A stretch of DNA of 64,000 nt from Actinobacteria bacterium OK074 (GCA_001298575.1 LJCV01000248.1:21817-85816); one strand, 5' to 3'. Positions 8,761-17,695 are shown, counted from the first letter of the stretch. Program-made: numbers and translations. Notes: generated by a model from the letters alone, not told the origin.

Positions 8761-9723
8761 TCAGCCCTTGCGGGCCTTGATGTCCTCGGTGAGCTGCGGG
8801 ACCACGTCGAAGAGGTCGCCGACCACGCCGTAGTCGACCAGGTCGAAGATGGGCGCCTCGGCGTCCTTGTTGATCGCCACGATCGTCTTCGACGTCTGCA
8901 TGCCGGCCCGGTGCTGGATCGCGCCCGAGATGCCGGAGGCGATGTACAGCTGCGGGGAGACCGACTTGCCGGTCTGGCCGACCTGGTTGGTGTGCGGGTA
9001 CCAGCCCGCGTCCACCGCGGCGCGGGAGGCGCCGACGGCCGCGCCGAGGGAGTCGGCGAGGGCCTCGATGATGCCGAAGTTCTCGGCGCCGTTGACGCCG
9101 CGGCCGCCGGAGACCACGATCGCGGCCTCGGTCAGCTCCGGGCGGCCGGTCGACTCGCGCGGGGTGCGCGCGGTGACCTTGGTGCCGGTGGCCTGGGCCG
9201 AGAAGGTGACGGAGAGCGCCTCGACGGCACCGGCGGCCGGGGCGGCCTCGACCGGGGCGGCGTTCGGCTTGACCGTGATGACCGGGGTGCCCTTGGACAC
9301 GCGGGTCTTGGTGGTGAAGGACGCGGCGAACACGGACTGCGTGGCCACCGGGCCCTCGTCGCCGGCCTCCAGGTCGACGGCGTCGGTGAGGACGCCGGAG
9401 CCGATGCGCAGCGCGAGGCGGGCGGCGATCTCCTTGCCCTCCGCGGAGGAGGGGACGAGCACGGCGGCCGGGGACACGGCGTCGTAGGCGGCCTGGAGGG
9501 CGTCGACCTTCGGGACGACGAGGTAGTCGGCGTACTCGGCGGCCTCGTGCGTGAGGACCTTGACCGCGCCGTGCTCGGCGAGCGCGGCGGCGGTGTCGGC
9601 CGCGCCGGTGCCGAGGGCGACGGCGACGGGCTCGCCGAGGCGGCGGGCCAGCGTCAGCAGCTCCAGGGTGGGCTTGCGGACGGCGCCGTCCACGTGGTCG
9701 ACGTAGACGAGAACTTCAGCCAT
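8761..9723 (-). CDS. etfA: Electron transfer flavoprotein alpha subunit
   Basis: The 320-residue protein has the ETF alpha C-terminal FAD domain with the signature SPQLYIASGISGAIQH preceded by GQTGKSV. With EtfB it forms a cytoplasmic FAD/AMP heterodimer that carries electrons from acyl-CoA and related dehydrogenases to the respiratory chain. AGGAGA stands 11 bases before the ATG. etfB lies 57 bases upstream, making an etfBA operon. Length is normal for the family. Confidence 0.96.
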   Translation of the reverse strand: MAEVLVYVDHVDGAVRKPTLELLTLARRLGEPVAVALGTGAADTAAALAEHGAVKVLTHEAAEYADYLVVPKVDALQAAYDAVSPAAVLVPSSAEGKEIAARLALRIGSGVLTDAVDLEAGDEGPVATQSVFAASFTTKTRVSKGTPVITVKPNAAPVEAAPAAGAVEALSVTFSAQATGTKVTARTPRESTGRPELTEAAIVVSGGRGVNGAENFGIIEALADSLGAAVGASRAAVDAGWYPHTNQVGQTGKSVSPQLYIASGISGAIQHRAGMQTSKTIVAINKDAEAPIFDLVDYGVVGDLFDVVPQLTEDIKARKG

Positions 9724-9780
9724 GGGAAGCGGTCTCCTAGCGGAATTGCGAAGTCTGAGGGGGCGGTGAAGGGGTGGGCC

Positions 9781-10569
9781 TTAGACGAACTTCTGGCTCG
9801 CGAGGAACTCGGCGAGCTGCTTGCCGCCCTCACCCTCGTCCTTGACGATCGTGCCCGCGGTGCGCGCGGGGCGCTCGGCCGCGGAGTCGACGACCGAGTA
9901 GGCGCCCTCCAGACCGACCTCCTCGGCCTCCAGGTCGAGGTCGGACAGGTCCCATGCCTGAACCGGCTTCTTCTTGGCCGCCATGATGCCCTTGAAGGAC
10001 GGGTAGCGGGCCTCACCCGACTGGTCGGTCACGGACACGACCGCGGGCAGGGACGCCTCCAGCTGCTCGGAGGCGGTGTCGCCGTCCCGGCGGCCCTTGA
10101 CGACACCGTCCTCGACGGTGACCTCGGAGAGCAGGGTGACCTGCGGGACGCCCAGCCGCTCGGCGAGCAGGGCGGGGACGATACCGGCGGTGCCGTCGGT
10201 GGACGCCATGCCGGAGACGACCAGGTCGTAGCCGGCCTTCTCGATCGCCTTGGCGAGGACCAGCGAGGTGCCGATCGCGTCCGTGCCGTGCAGGTCGTCG
10301 TCCTCGACGTGGATCGCCTTGTCCGCGCCCATGGACAGCGCCTTGCGCAGCGCGTCCTTGGCGTCCTCGGGGCCGACGGTCAGGACGGTGATCTCCACGT
10401 CGTCGTCGGAGTTCTCGGAGATCTGGAGCGCCTGTTCGACCGCGTATTCGTCGAGCTCGGAGAGCAGGCCGTCCACGTCGTCCCGGTCGACGGTCAGGTC
10501 ATCGGCGAAGTGCCGGTCGCCAGTGGCGTCGGGCACGTGCTTCACAGTGACAATGATCCTCAAGCTCAC
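9781..10569 (-). CDS. etfB: Electron transfer flavoprotein beta subunit
   Basis: The 262-residue protein starts MSLRIIVTVKHVPDATGDR and carries the ETF beta adenine-nucleotide-binding signature (LVVSGMASTDGTAGIVPALLA region). It is the AMP-binding partner of EtfA. The GTG start has AGGAGAG 8 bases upstream. It is the first gene of the etfBA pair. Confidence 0.95.
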   Translation of the reverse strand: MSLRIIVTVKHVPDATGDRHFADDLTVDRDDVDGLLSELDEYAVEQALQISENSDDDVEITVLTVGPEDAKDALRKALSMGADKAIHVEDDDLHGTDAIGTSLVLAKAIEKAGYDLVVSGMASTDGTAGIVPALLAERLGVPQVTLLSEVTVEDGVVKGRRDGDTASEQLEASLPAVVSVTDQSGEARYPSFKGIMAAKKKPVQAWDLSDLDLEAEEVGLEGAYSVVDSAAERPARTAGTIVKDEGEGGKQLAEFLASQKFV

Positions 10570-10617
10570 GCCGGCTCTCCTACTGCATCGTCAGTTCTGG
10601 GCTGCCTCTTACCTGGC

Positions 10618-10623
10618 AGCATA
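10618..10623 (-). promoter_or_regulatory. Possible -10 of the etfBA promoter
   Basis: On the minus strand TATGCT lies about 49 bases before the etfB start. No -35 hexamer close to TTGAC is visible at 17-18 bases, so the call rests on the -10 alone. Confidence 0.4.
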
Positions 10624-10645
10624 GGCGCCTGAAGGGGCCTGGTCC

Positions 10646-10671
10646 CGGTCGGGGCGACCCCGCCCCGACCG
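10646..10671 (-). terminator. Hairpin downstream of the flavin reductase gene
   Basis: Perfect 11-base arms (10646-10656 and 10661-10671) with loop ACCC lie about 120 bases past the flavin reductase stop and ahead of the etfBA promoter region. It probably separates the two units. Confidence 0.65.
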
Positions 10672-10793
10672 CCAATATTACTCACCAGTACACCTTGTGC
10701 ATGCCCGCTGAGCAAGCGCTTTGAACTGTGACGTTGGCAACGCTCTGTAACCGACCAGTAGGTTAAACCGGTCGGTAGGTACAACGCGGCGGA

Positions 10794-11306
10794 TCAGTCG
10801 CGCAGCCCATTGAACCGGCCCTGGTGGTACAGCAACGGCTGTCCGGTGCCCGAGTGGTCGCCCAGGAGGACCTCGGCCAGGACGATGCGGTGGTCGCCCG
10901 CGGGCACCCGCGCCACCACGCGGCACACGAGCCAGGCGAGGACGTCGTCGAGCACCGGCACGCCCTCGGGCCCCTCGCGCCAGTCGGTCGGCGCGCCGAA
11001 GCGGTCCGCCCCGCTCTTGGCGAAGGTCGCGGCCAGTTCCTGCTGGTGCTCGCCGAGTATGTGCACGCCGACGTGGTCGGCCTCGGACACCGCGGGCCAG
11101 CTGGAGGCACCGAGGCCGATGCCGAAGGAGACCAGGGGCGGTTCGGCGGAGACGGAGGTGAGCGAGGTGGCGGTGAAGCCGACCGGACCGGCGCCGCCCC
11201 GGGCGGTGATCACGGCGACTCCGGCCGCGTGGCGGCGGAACACGGAGCGCAGCAGGTCGGGAGAGGCGAGCCGGGGGGTGCCGAGACCGGACGTGGTGGC
11301 CGTCAT
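10794..11306 (-). CDS. Flavin reductase family protein (FMN-binding split barrel)
   Basis: The 170-residue protein is of the flavin-reductase-like domain family: FRRHAAGVAVITARGGAGPVGFTATSLTSVS with PPLVSFGIG, then GVHILGEHQQELA and the C-terminal HHRIVLAEV-like strand (GDHRIVLAEVLLGD). These proteins reduce FMN or FAD with NAD(P)H, usually to supply reduced flavin to a monooxygenase. The start at 11306 has GAAGGACA upstream. A 26-residue leader peptide of the sulfur-metabolism type lies 44 bases upstream and suggests regulation by cysteine or sulfur supply. Confidence 0.85.
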   Translation of the reverse strand: MTATTSGLGTPRLASPDLLRSVFRRHAAGVAVITARGGAGPVGFTATSLTSVSAEPPLVSFGIGLGASSWPAVSEADHVGVHILGEHQQELAATFAKSGADRFGAPTDWREGPEGVPVLDDVLAWLVCRVVARVPAGDHRIVLAEVLLGDHSGTGQPLLYHQGRFNGLRD

Positions 11307-11350
11307 GGAATTGTCCTTCTGCGAGAAGTGGCGAGCGGGGGCGCGGCTGC

Positions 11351-11431
11351 TCAACGGCCTGGACAGCGCGCGCTCGCGGTACGGGCGAGGTCCACGTGGA
11401 CCCGCTCGACGAGAAGGAGTTCCGGGGGCAT
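11351..11431 (-). CDS. Putative cis-acting leader peptide (sulfur-type, HVDL...RTASARC)
   Basis: A 26-codon reading frame encodes MPPELLLVERVHVDLARTASARCPGR. The core R-x-HVDL-x-R-x-x-S-A-x-C is the pattern of the short 'putative leader peptides' found upstream of sulfur-metabolism genes in Streptomyces. It ends 44 bases before the flavin reductase start on the same strand. Translation at the single Cys codon near the end could sense cysteinyl-tRNA and affect the downstream gene, which is inference. The start is uncertain; ATG 11452 is in frame and no strong ribosome site is seen. Confidence 0.65.
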   Translation of the reverse strand: MPPELLLVERVHVDLARTASARCPGR

Positions 11432-11552
11432 TTCCGGTGCTATATCCGGCATGCCGTCAGATTGACGATGGGGGGTCCGTGCGGTCAAGTGCGTTCCGTC
11501 ATCCGGGAGATGCGTCACCGGCTGCCTCACTGTCACCTCAACGGTCGGTGGG

Positions 11553-11570
11553 GGCGGCCCGGAGGCCGCC
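11553..11570 (-). terminator. Hairpin just after the thioredoxin gene
   Basis: GGCGGCC and GGCCGCC (11553-11559 and 11564-11570) form a 7-bp stem with a 4-base loop, 8 bases past the thioredoxin stop. This suggests that the leader peptide and flavin reductase have their own promoter. Confidence 0.6.
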
Positions 11571-11577
11571 GCGGGGA

Positions 11578-11991
11578 TCACACGGCCTCGCCCAGCGCGG
11601 CGAGTACGTCGGCCTTGCGCGGCTGCCCCGTTGCACGCCGCACGACTCGCCCGTCCGCGTCCAGGACGAGCACGGTCGGGGTCTTGAGGATGTCGAGTTC
11701 ACGGACCAGCGGGAGGTGCTCCTCGGCGTCGATCTCGACGTGGGTCACGCCCGCGACCATGCCGGCCACCTCGCCGAGCACCCGCCGGGTGGCCCGGCAG
11801 GGGGCGCAGAAGGCGCTGGAGAACTGCACGAGCGTGGCGCGTTCGCCGAGCGGGGTGCCCAACTCGGCGGCGCCGAGCCGTTTTCCGTCGTCGCGTCCGC
11901 GCACCTTCACCCTCCCGCTCCGCCGCCGTTGCAGCACTCCGTACGCGCTCGCCAGCGCGAGCACGCCCACACACACCACAAGTCCGGTCAT
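11578..11991 (-). CDS. Membrane-anchored thioredoxin family protein
   Basis: The 137-residue protein begins with one hydrophobic segment (MTGLVVCVGVLALASAYGVL), then a thioredoxin fold with the active site FCAPC in the sequence SSAFCAPCRATRR. It should catalyse thiol-disulfide exchange, probably tethered to the membrane. It is divergent from a DUF4395 gene, a pairing I associate with Streptomyces thiol/sulfur loci, and lies upstream of the leader peptide/flavin reductase unit on the same strand. Confidence 0.85.
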   Translation of the reverse strand: MTGLVVCVGVLALASAYGVLQRRRSGRVKVRGRDDGKRLGAAELGTPLGERATLVQFSSAFCAPCRATRRVLGEVAGMVAGVTHVEIDAEEHLPLVRELDILKTPTVLVLDADGRVVRRATGQPRKADVLAALGEAV

Positions 11992-12067
11992 CAGCTCGAC
12001 AAGCGTTCACGAGACCGCAAAGATTCCCGACTCCACGGATCTCTTTCCGGTACGCGATGCTTGAATC

Positions 12068-12481
12068 ATGGACATCGATGCAAGAGGGCCGCGTTTCGGT
12101 GCGGCCGTGACGACCGTGGTACTCGCGGCCGTTCTGATCACCGGCGCCGAATGGCTGCTGGCCTGGCAGCTGTTCGCCTTCGCGCTGGGGGCCACCGGGG
12201 GCGCGCAGGGCTCCCCGTACGGCTGGCTGTACCGCAGACTCGTACAGCCGAGGCTGGGGCCGCCCACCCGGTTCGAGGCGCCGCAGCCGCCGCAGTTCGC
12301 ACAGGCGGTCGGGCTGGTCTTCGCGGTCGTGGGGCTGATCGGCTACACGGCGGGGCCCCAGTGGCTGGGACTGCTCGCGGTCGGGGCGGCGCTCGCGGCG
12401 GCGTTCCTGAACGCCGCGTTCGGCTACTGCCTGGGCTGCGAGATGTATCTGCTGCTGCGCCGGGCCACCGCGCGCACGTGA
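12068..12481 (+). CDS. DUF4395 family membrane protein
   Basis: The 137-residue protein has four predicted hydrophobic segments and the family features FGAAVTTVVLAAVL, the loop PRLGPPTRFEAPQPPQFAQ, and a late FGYCLGCEMY with two cysteines. DUF4395 proteins are usually found beside thioredoxin-like or rhodanese genes, as here, suggesting a thiol-related membrane role that is not established. No ribosome site is visible. A GATGCT six bases before the ATG (12056-12061) may be a -10 producing a leaderless transcript. Confidence 0.82.
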   Translation: MDIDARGPRFGAAVTTVVLAAVLITGAEWLLAWQLFAFALGATGGAQGSPYGWLYRRLVQPRLGPPTRFEAPQPPQFAQAVGLVFAVVGLIGYTAGPQWLGLLAVGAALAAAFLNAAFGYCLGCEMYLLLRRATART

Positions 12482-12626
12482 CGAGAATCTCGCCCGGTCC
12501 CGGCACCAGGACTGGCCACCCGTGCGTTCATGAGGCACGATCTGCGCAATGCCGTATACCTACGGCTGCGTAACTTTCTCGCCGGGAGTCCCTTCCCAGG
12601 CAGCACAGGAAGGGTCCTCCCCCCTT

Positions 12627-13355
12627 ATGGCAGAGCTGGTCTACCCCCCGGTCATCGGTTTCGCACGCACTCTTTTCAAGGCGTGGGACCTGAAGATCGA
12701 CTGCAAGGGATCGGAGAACATCCCGCGCACCGGCGGCGCCGTACTGGTGAGCAACCACATCAGCTACCTGGACTTCGTCTTCAACGGCCTGGCGGCGCTG
12801 CCGCAGAAGCGCCTGGTGCGGTTCATGGCCAAGGAGGCGGTGTTCCGGCACAAGGTCTCCGGGCCGCTGATGCGCGGGATGAAGCACATCCCGGTGGACC
12901 GTAAGCAGGGCGAGGCCGCGTACGCGCACGCGCTGGACTCGCTGCGTTCGGGCGAGATCGTCGGGGTCTTCCCGGAGGCGACGATCTCCCAGTCCTTCAC
13001 GCTGAAGAGCTTCAAGTCGGGTGCGGCCCGGCTGGCCCAGGAGGCGGGCGTCCCGCTGATCCCGATGGCCCTGTGGGGCACGCAGCGGATCTGGACGAAG
13101 GGGCACCCCCGCAACTTCAAGCGCAGCCACATCCCGGTCACGATCCGGGTGGGCGAGGCCGTCGAGGCCACCCGCGACCAGTACGCGGGCGCGATCACCC
13201 GCCGTCTGCGCGAGCACATCCAGGAGCTGCTGGAGGCCGCGCAGCGCGCCTACCCGGTCCGTCCGAAGGACGCGAGCGACACGTGGTGGATGCCGGCCCA
13301 CCTCGGCGGTACGGCACCGACCCCGGCCGAGGTCCGCGAGACCGAGGCCCGCTGA
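12627..13355 (+). CDS. 1-acyl-sn-glycerol-3-phosphate acyltransferase (PlsC family)
   Basis: The 242-residue protein carries the acyltransferase motif NHISYLD (HX4D) and the later GVFPEAT block with substrate-binding Glu. PlsC-type enzymes acylate lysophosphatidic acid or similar lysolipids at the membrane. The start MAELVYPP at 12627 is preferred over an in-frame ATG at 12549, which would add a tail unlike the family; GGAAGGG lies upstream at a rather long distance. It is transcribed alone and ends in a strong terminator shared with the convergent threonine aldolase. Confidence 0.9.
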   Translation: MAELVYPPVIGFARTLFKAWDLKIDCKGSENIPRTGGAVLVSNHISYLDFVFNGLAALPQKRLVRFMAKEAVFRHKVSGPLMRGMKHIPVDRKQGEAAYAHALDSLRSGEIVGVFPEATISQSFTLKSFKSGAARLAQEAGVPLIPMALWGTQRIWTKGHPRNFKRSHIPVTIRVGEAVEATRDQYAGAITRRLREHIQELLEAAQRAYPVRPKDASDTWWMPAHLGGTAPTPAEVRETEAR

Positions 13356-13380
13356 GCCGAGCCGGGCGGAAACCGGCAAC

Positions 13381-13413
13381 TGCCCACCGCGCGGCCTCGG
13401 CGCGCGGTGGGCA
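13381..13413. terminator. Bidirectional terminator hairpin
   Basis: Perfect 13-base arms (13381-13393 and 13401-13413) with a 7-base loop lie between the convergent acyltransferase and threonine aldolase genes. Confidence 0.85.
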
Positions 13414-13444
13414 TTCCTGTGCACGGGATCCGGACAGGTTCGTC

Positions 13445-14518
13445 CTACCCCCGCGCCATCTCCTCCCCCAGCGCCGCCACGAACCCGTCCACGTCCTGCT
13501 CCGTCGTGTCGAAGGAGCACATCCACCGGACGTCGCCGGCCGCCTCGTCCCAGAAGTAGAAGCGGTAGCGCTTCTGAAGGCGTTCGCTCACGTCGTGCGG
13601 GAGGCGGGCGAAGACCGCGTTGGCCTGGACGGGGTGGAGGATCTCGACGCCGGGCACCGCGCGGACGCCCTCGGCCAGGCGGGCGGCCATCGCGTTGGCG
13701 TGGCGGGCGTTGCGCAGCCACAGGTCCTTGGCGAGCAGCGCCTCCAGCTGCACGGAGACGAAACGCATCTTGGACGCGAGCTGCATGGACAGCTTGCGCA
13801 GGTGCTTCATGTGCCGGACGGCGTCCTGGTCGATCACGACGACCGCCTCGCCGAACAGCGCGCCGTTCTTGGTGCCGCCGAGCGAGAGCAGGTCGACGCC
13901 GACCGCGTTGGTGAAGGTCCGCATCGGCACGTCCAGGGACGCGGCCGCGTTGCTCATCCGGGAGCCGTCGAGGTGGACCCGCATGCCGTGCTGGTGGGCG
14001 TGGTCGCAGATCGCGCGGATCTCGTCGGGCGTGTAGAGGGTGCCCAGTTCGGTGCTCTGGGTGATCGACACGACCTGCGGCATGGCCCGGTGCTCGTCGT
14101 CCCAGCCGTACGCCTGCCGGTCGATGAGTTCGGGGGTGAGCTTGCCGTCGGGCGTCGGCACGGTGAGCAGTTTCAGGCCGCCGACGCGTTCGGGCGCCCC
14201 GCACTCGTCGACGTTGATGTGGGCGCTCTCCGCGCAGATCACGGCGCCCCAGCGGTCGGTGACCGCTTGCAGGGCGACGACGTTGGCGCCGGTGCCGTTG
14301 AAGACCGGGAACGCCTCGGCGGTGGCCCCGAAGTGGCTGCGGACGATCCGCTGGAGGTTGCCGGTGTAGTCGTCCTCGCCGTACGCCACCTGGTGACCGC
14401 CGTTGGCCAGGGCCAGGGCGGCGAGCACCTCGGGGTGGGCGCCGGCGTAGTTGTCGCTGGCGAAGCCGCGGACGTCCGGGTCGTGGTGGCGCCGGGCGTC
14501 GGTCCTGGGAGGGTTCAC
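13445..14518 (-). CDS. Threonine aldolase family PLP enzyme
   Basis: The 357-residue protein belongs to the beta-eliminating lyase/threonine aldolase group: FASDNYAGAHPEVL at the start, GEDDYT, HLDGSRMSNAAA and the PLP lysine in LSLGGTKNGALFGE. These enzymes split beta-hydroxy amino acids to glycine and an aldehyde. The GTG start overlaps the SDR stop by 4 bases (GTGA), so translation is coupled. It is the last gene of a DUF6421-SDR-aldolase operon. Confidence 0.9.
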   Translation of the reverse strand: MNPPRTDARRHHDPDVRGFASDNYAGAHPEVLAALALANGGHQVAYGEDDYTGNLQRIVRSHFGATAEAFPVFNGTGANVVALQAVTDRWGAVICAESAHINVDECGAPERVGGLKLLTVPTPDGKLTPELIDRQAYGWDDEHRAMPQVVSITQSTELGTLYTPDEIRAICDHAHQHGMRVHLDGSRMSNAAASLDVPMRTFTNAVGVDLLSLGGTKNGALFGEAVVVIDQDAVRHMKHLRKLSMQLASKMRFVSVQLEALLAKDLWLRNARHANAMAARLAEGVRAVPGVEILHPVQANAVFARLPHDVSERLQKRYRFYFWDEAAGDVRWMCSFDTTEQDVDGFVAALGEEMARG

Positions 14519-15261
14519 GGCTTCTCGGTCAGCCACAGACGGTTTCCGTTCACTTCGGCGGCGGGCTTGTCCCAGACTCCGGCGATGGCCTCGGCCAGGT
14601 CCTTGACGTCCGTGAAGCCCGCGAACTTCGCGTTGGGCCGCTCCGCGCGCATCGCGTCGTGCACCAGCGCCTTCACCACCAGGATGGCAGCGGCCGACGT
14701 CGGCCCGTCGGCGCCCCCCGCCTTGCGGAAGAAGTCGGCCATGGCGAGCGTCCACGCCTCGGCGGCGGCCTTGGCGGCGGCGTAGGCGGCGTTGCCCGCG
14801 GTGGGGCTGCTGGCGCCCGCGGCGCTGGTCAGGACGTACCGGCCGCGGTCGCTGCGCTGGAGGGCCTCGTGGAAGGCGAGGGAGGTGTGCTGGACGGTGC
14901 GGATGAGCAGCAGTTCCAGGAAGTCCCAGTCGTCCAGGCTGGTCTTGGTGAAGGTCTCGCTGCCGCGCCAGCCGCCGACGAGGTGGACGAGCCCGTCGAC
15001 GCCGCCGAAGTCCTTCTCGATGTGCGCGGCCCAGTCGCGGGCGGAGTCCAGGTCGAGCAGGTCGACGGGTTCGCCGGTGACGGTGGCCCCGCCCGAGGCG
15101 TACCGGGCCGCGTCCACGGCCTCCGCGAGCCGCTCGGGGTCGTTGTCCGCGGCGACGACGGTCGCGCCCGCCTCGGCCAGCCGGCGGCGCGTCGCCCGGC
15201 CGGCGGGTCCGCCCGCTCCGGCCACCGCGATCACCGCACCGCTGAGAGCGCCGTTCCCCAT
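14515..15261 (-). CDS. SDR family NAD(P)-dependent oxidoreductase
   Basis: The 248-residue Rossmann-fold dehydrogenase has the nucleotide loop VAGAGGPAGRATRR near the N-terminus, an NNAG-like HLVGGW, and the catalytic Ser with YAAAK (Y-x3-K). The substrate is unknown. The start at 15261 is chosen for its AGGAGG; an in-frame GTG at 15306 would overlap the upstream stop but has no ribosome site. It is the middle gene of a three-gene operon. Confidence 0.87.
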   Translation of the reverse strand: MGNGALSGAVIAVAGAGGPAGRATRRRLAEAGATVVAADNDPERLAEAVDAARYASGGATVTGEPVDLLDLDSARDWAAHIEKDFGGVDGLVHLVGGWRGSETFTKTSLDDWDFLELLLIRTVQHTSLAFHEALQRSDRGRYVLTSAAGASSPTAGNAAYAAAKAAAEAWTLAMADFFRKAGGADGPTSAAAILVVKALVHDAMRAERPNAKFAGFTDVKDLAEAIAGVWDKPAAEVNGNRLWLTEKP

Positions 15262-15302
15262 GGTCCTCGCCTCCTGAGCCGTGTTCTCGGTAGCGCGGTC
15301 GC

Positions 15303-16700
15303 TCACGCGGCGATCCGCTCGGCGCTGTCCGCCGTGATGCCCTTCGTGGAGGCGATCACGTTCTTGAGCTTCTTGGACAGGGCCTCATAGAACATGCTCA
15401 GCGGAAACTCGTCCGGAAGCACGTCGTCCACGAGTTTGCGGGGCGGCTGGTTCAGGTCCAGGGCGTCGGGGCCCTTGGCCCAGCGGGAGCCCGGGTGCGG
15501 GGCGAGATAGGTCGCGACCAGCTCGTATCCGGCGAACCAGTGCACGAGCTTGGGGCGGTCGATGCCGTCCTTGTACAGCTTCTCGATGTCGGCGCAGAGC
15601 TGGTTGGTGACCTCGGGGGCGCGCTGCCAGTCGATGTGCAGCTTGTTGTCGGTCCAGCGGACGACGTCGTGCTGGTGCAGGTAGGCGAAGAGGAGCTGGC
15701 CGCCGAGGCCGTCGTAGTTGCGCACGCGCTCGCCCGTGACCGGGAAGCGGAACATGCGGTCGAAGAGGATCGCGTACTGCACGTCCCGGGCCTGCGGGAC
15801 GCCCTCGTCCGCGAGTGTCACGGCCTCCTTGAAGGCGGTGAGGTCACAGCGCAGCTCCTCCAGGCCGTACATCCAGAACGGCTGGCGCTGCTTGATCATG
15901 AACGGGTCGAAGGGCAGGTCGCCATGGCTGTGGGTGCGGTCGTGGACCATGTCCCACAGCACGAACGCCTCCTCGCAGCGCTTCTGGTCGTGGACCAGCG
16001 CGGCGACGTCGTCGGGCAGTCGCAGGCCCAGGATGCCGACGGCGGCCTCGGTGACCCGGCGGAAGCGGGCGGCCTCGCGGTCGCAGAAGATGCCGCCCCA
16101 GGAGAATCGTTCCGGCGCCTCGCGTACGGCGATGGTCTCGGGGAAGAGGACGGCGGAGTTGGTGTCGTAGCCGGAGGTGAAGTCCTCGAAGGTGATGCCG
16201 CAGAAGAGCGGGTTGTCGTACCGGGTGCGCTCCAGTTCGGCCAGCCAGTCGGGCCAGACCATGCGCAGCACGACCGCTTCGAGGTTGCGGTCCGGGTTGC
16301 CGTTCTGCGTGTACATCGGGAAGACGACGAGGTGCTGGAGGCCGTCGCGGCGGTGCGCGGCGGGCTGGAAGGCGAGCAGCGAGTCGAGGAAGTCGGGGAC
16401 GCCGAAGCCGTCGTCGGCCCAGCGGCGCAGGTCGCCCACGAGGGCGGCGTGGTAGGCGGCGTCGTGCGGCAGCAGGGGCGCGAGCCGGGTGACCGCGTCG
16501 ATCGCGCCGCGTACGGCCGCTTCCGCGTCGGCGGCGGCCGGGGCGCCCTCGGCGTCGAAGTCGATCGAGCCGTCCTTGGACTGCCAGGGCCTGATCCGCT
16601 CCACGGCGTCCTTGAGCACCGCCCAGGCGGGCTGCTCCACGACCCTGACCTGCGAAGGAACCACTCCCTCCGCCGTCGCCCGCACAAGAATTTCCGTCAT
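15303..16700 (-). CDS. DUF6421 family protein (unknown function)
   Basis: The 465-residue protein resembles the Streptomyces family I know as DUF6421; the number is from memory. It is soluble, with conserved-looking WDMVHDRTHSHGDLPFDPFM (His-rich, possibly metal-binding) and LVHWFAGYELVATYL. It is the first gene of the operon with an SDR enzyme and a threonine aldolase, so it may be a lyase or hydrolase of the same pathway; this is inference from position only. GGGGAGG precedes the ATG. Confidence 0.75.
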   Translation of the reverse strand: MTEILVRATAEGVVPSQVRVVEQPAWAVLKDAVERIRPWQSKDGSIDFDAEGAPAAADAEAAVRGAIDAVTRLAPLLPHDAAYHAALVGDLRRWADDGFGVPDFLDSLLAFQPAAHRRDGLQHLVVFPMYTQNGNPDRNLEAVVLRMVWPDWLAELERTRYDNPLFCGITFEDFTSGYDTNSAVLFPETIAVREAPERFSWGGIFCDREAARFRRVTEAAVGILGLRLPDDVAALVHDQKRCEEAFVLWDMVHDRTHSHGDLPFDPFMIKQRQPFWMYGLEELRCDLTAFKEAVTLADEGVPQARDVQYAILFDRMFRFPVTGERVRNYDGLGGQLLFAYLHQHDVVRWTDNKLHIDWQRAPEVTNQLCADIEKLYKDGIDRPKLVHWFAGYELVATYLAPHPGSRWAKGPDALDLNQPPRKLVDDVLPDEFPLSMFYEALSKKLKNVIASTKGITADSAERIAA

Positions 16701-17011
16701 GACCCAGCCTCCCCGGGAGAACCTCGCGTAGGACCACGGTATGCGGACAAGGTTTCACCTAGCAAGGGCGATCTTGGGAAATCCTCTCGTCACAGCCCGT
16801 TCATTCCGATTTTTTTCCTGCCGAGTTCGGTTTATGCGGCTGCTTGCGCGGTACGAGCTCCGGTGCGGGGCCGGGCGACGAGACCTCGCCATTCGGCCCG
16901 TGTCCGAGGGGTTTCATCGCGGAGCGTGGCGGTTAGGCTGCGGCCTGCCGCGTCGCGACGGGATGCGGGGCGTGGCAGCCGAGCCGCCGTCGACGGGAAG
17001 CGAGTGGAACC
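16701..17011. promoter_or_regulatory. Divergent promoter region of DUF6421 operon and GDPD gene
   Basis: The 311-base region holds no gene. Towards the DUF6421 operon (minus strand) TTGCTA and TACCGT stand 18 bases apart around 16740-16770 and could be a promoter. Towards the GDPD gene a TAGGCT near 16935 is a -10 candidate without a clear -35. Confidence 0.4.
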
Positions 17012-17695
17012 TTGAACTTCCTCACCATCGGTCACCGCGGAGTCATGGGTGTCGAACCCGAGAACACTCTGCGGTCCTTCGTCGCCGCCGAGCACGCGGG
17101 CCTCGACCTCATCGAACTCGACCTGCACCTCAGCAAGGACGACGCCCTCGTCGTCATGCACGACGCCGACGTGGACCGCACGACCGACGGAACGGGAGCC
17201 ATCGCCGACAAGACCCTCGCGGAACTGCGCGCGCTCGACGCGGGCCGGGGCGAGCGGATCCCCACTTTCGAGGAGGTCCTGGACGCGGTGCGCGCGCCGC
17301 TCCAGGCCGAGATCAAGGACATCCGGGCGGCGCGCGCACTGGCCGAGGTCATGCACGCGCGGAACCTGACCGGGCGGGTGGAGGTGCTCTCCTTCCACGA
17401 CGAGGCCCTCGCCGAGATCGCCCGCCTCGTCCCGGGCGTGCGCACCGCGCTGGTCGCCAGCCGCTACGGCCCCGACGTCGTGGAACGCGCCACCGCCGTC
17501 GGGGCCACCACCCTCGTCCTCAACATCCGCCGCCTGACCCTGGAGACCGTCGAGCACGCGCGCAAGGCGGAGTTGAGGATCATCGGCTGGGTGGTGAACA
17601 CCCAGGACCACCTGCGGCTGGTACGGGCCCTGGAGCTGGACGGGGCGACGACTGACTATCCGGAGATCAAGCGGACGGGGCGGTTCACGGCGTAG
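17012..17695 (+). CDS. Glycerophosphodiester phosphodiesterase
   Basis: The 227-residue protein shows the GDPD signature: HRG at residues 8-10, EPENTLRSF, IELDLHLSKD with metal ligands, and MHDADVDRTTDGTG. These enzymes cleave glycerophosphodiesters to glycerol-3-phosphate and an alcohol. No signal peptide is present, so it acts in the cytoplasm. The TTG start is required because any later start would lose the catalytic HRG. It converges on the GNAT gene; a 12-base repeat CGTAGACCGCGA occurs at 17691 and 17711. Confidence 0.9.
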   Translation: MNFLTIGHRGVMGVEPENTLRSFVAAEHAGLDLIELDLHLSKDDALVVMHDADVDRTTDGTGAIADKTLAELRALDAGRGERIPTFEEVLDAVRAPLQAEIKDIRAARALAEVMHARNLTGRVEVLSFHDEALAEIARLVPGVRTALVASRYGPDVVERATAVGATTLVLNIRRLTLETVEHARKAELRIIGWVVNTQDHLRLVRALELDGATTDYPEIKRTGRFTA

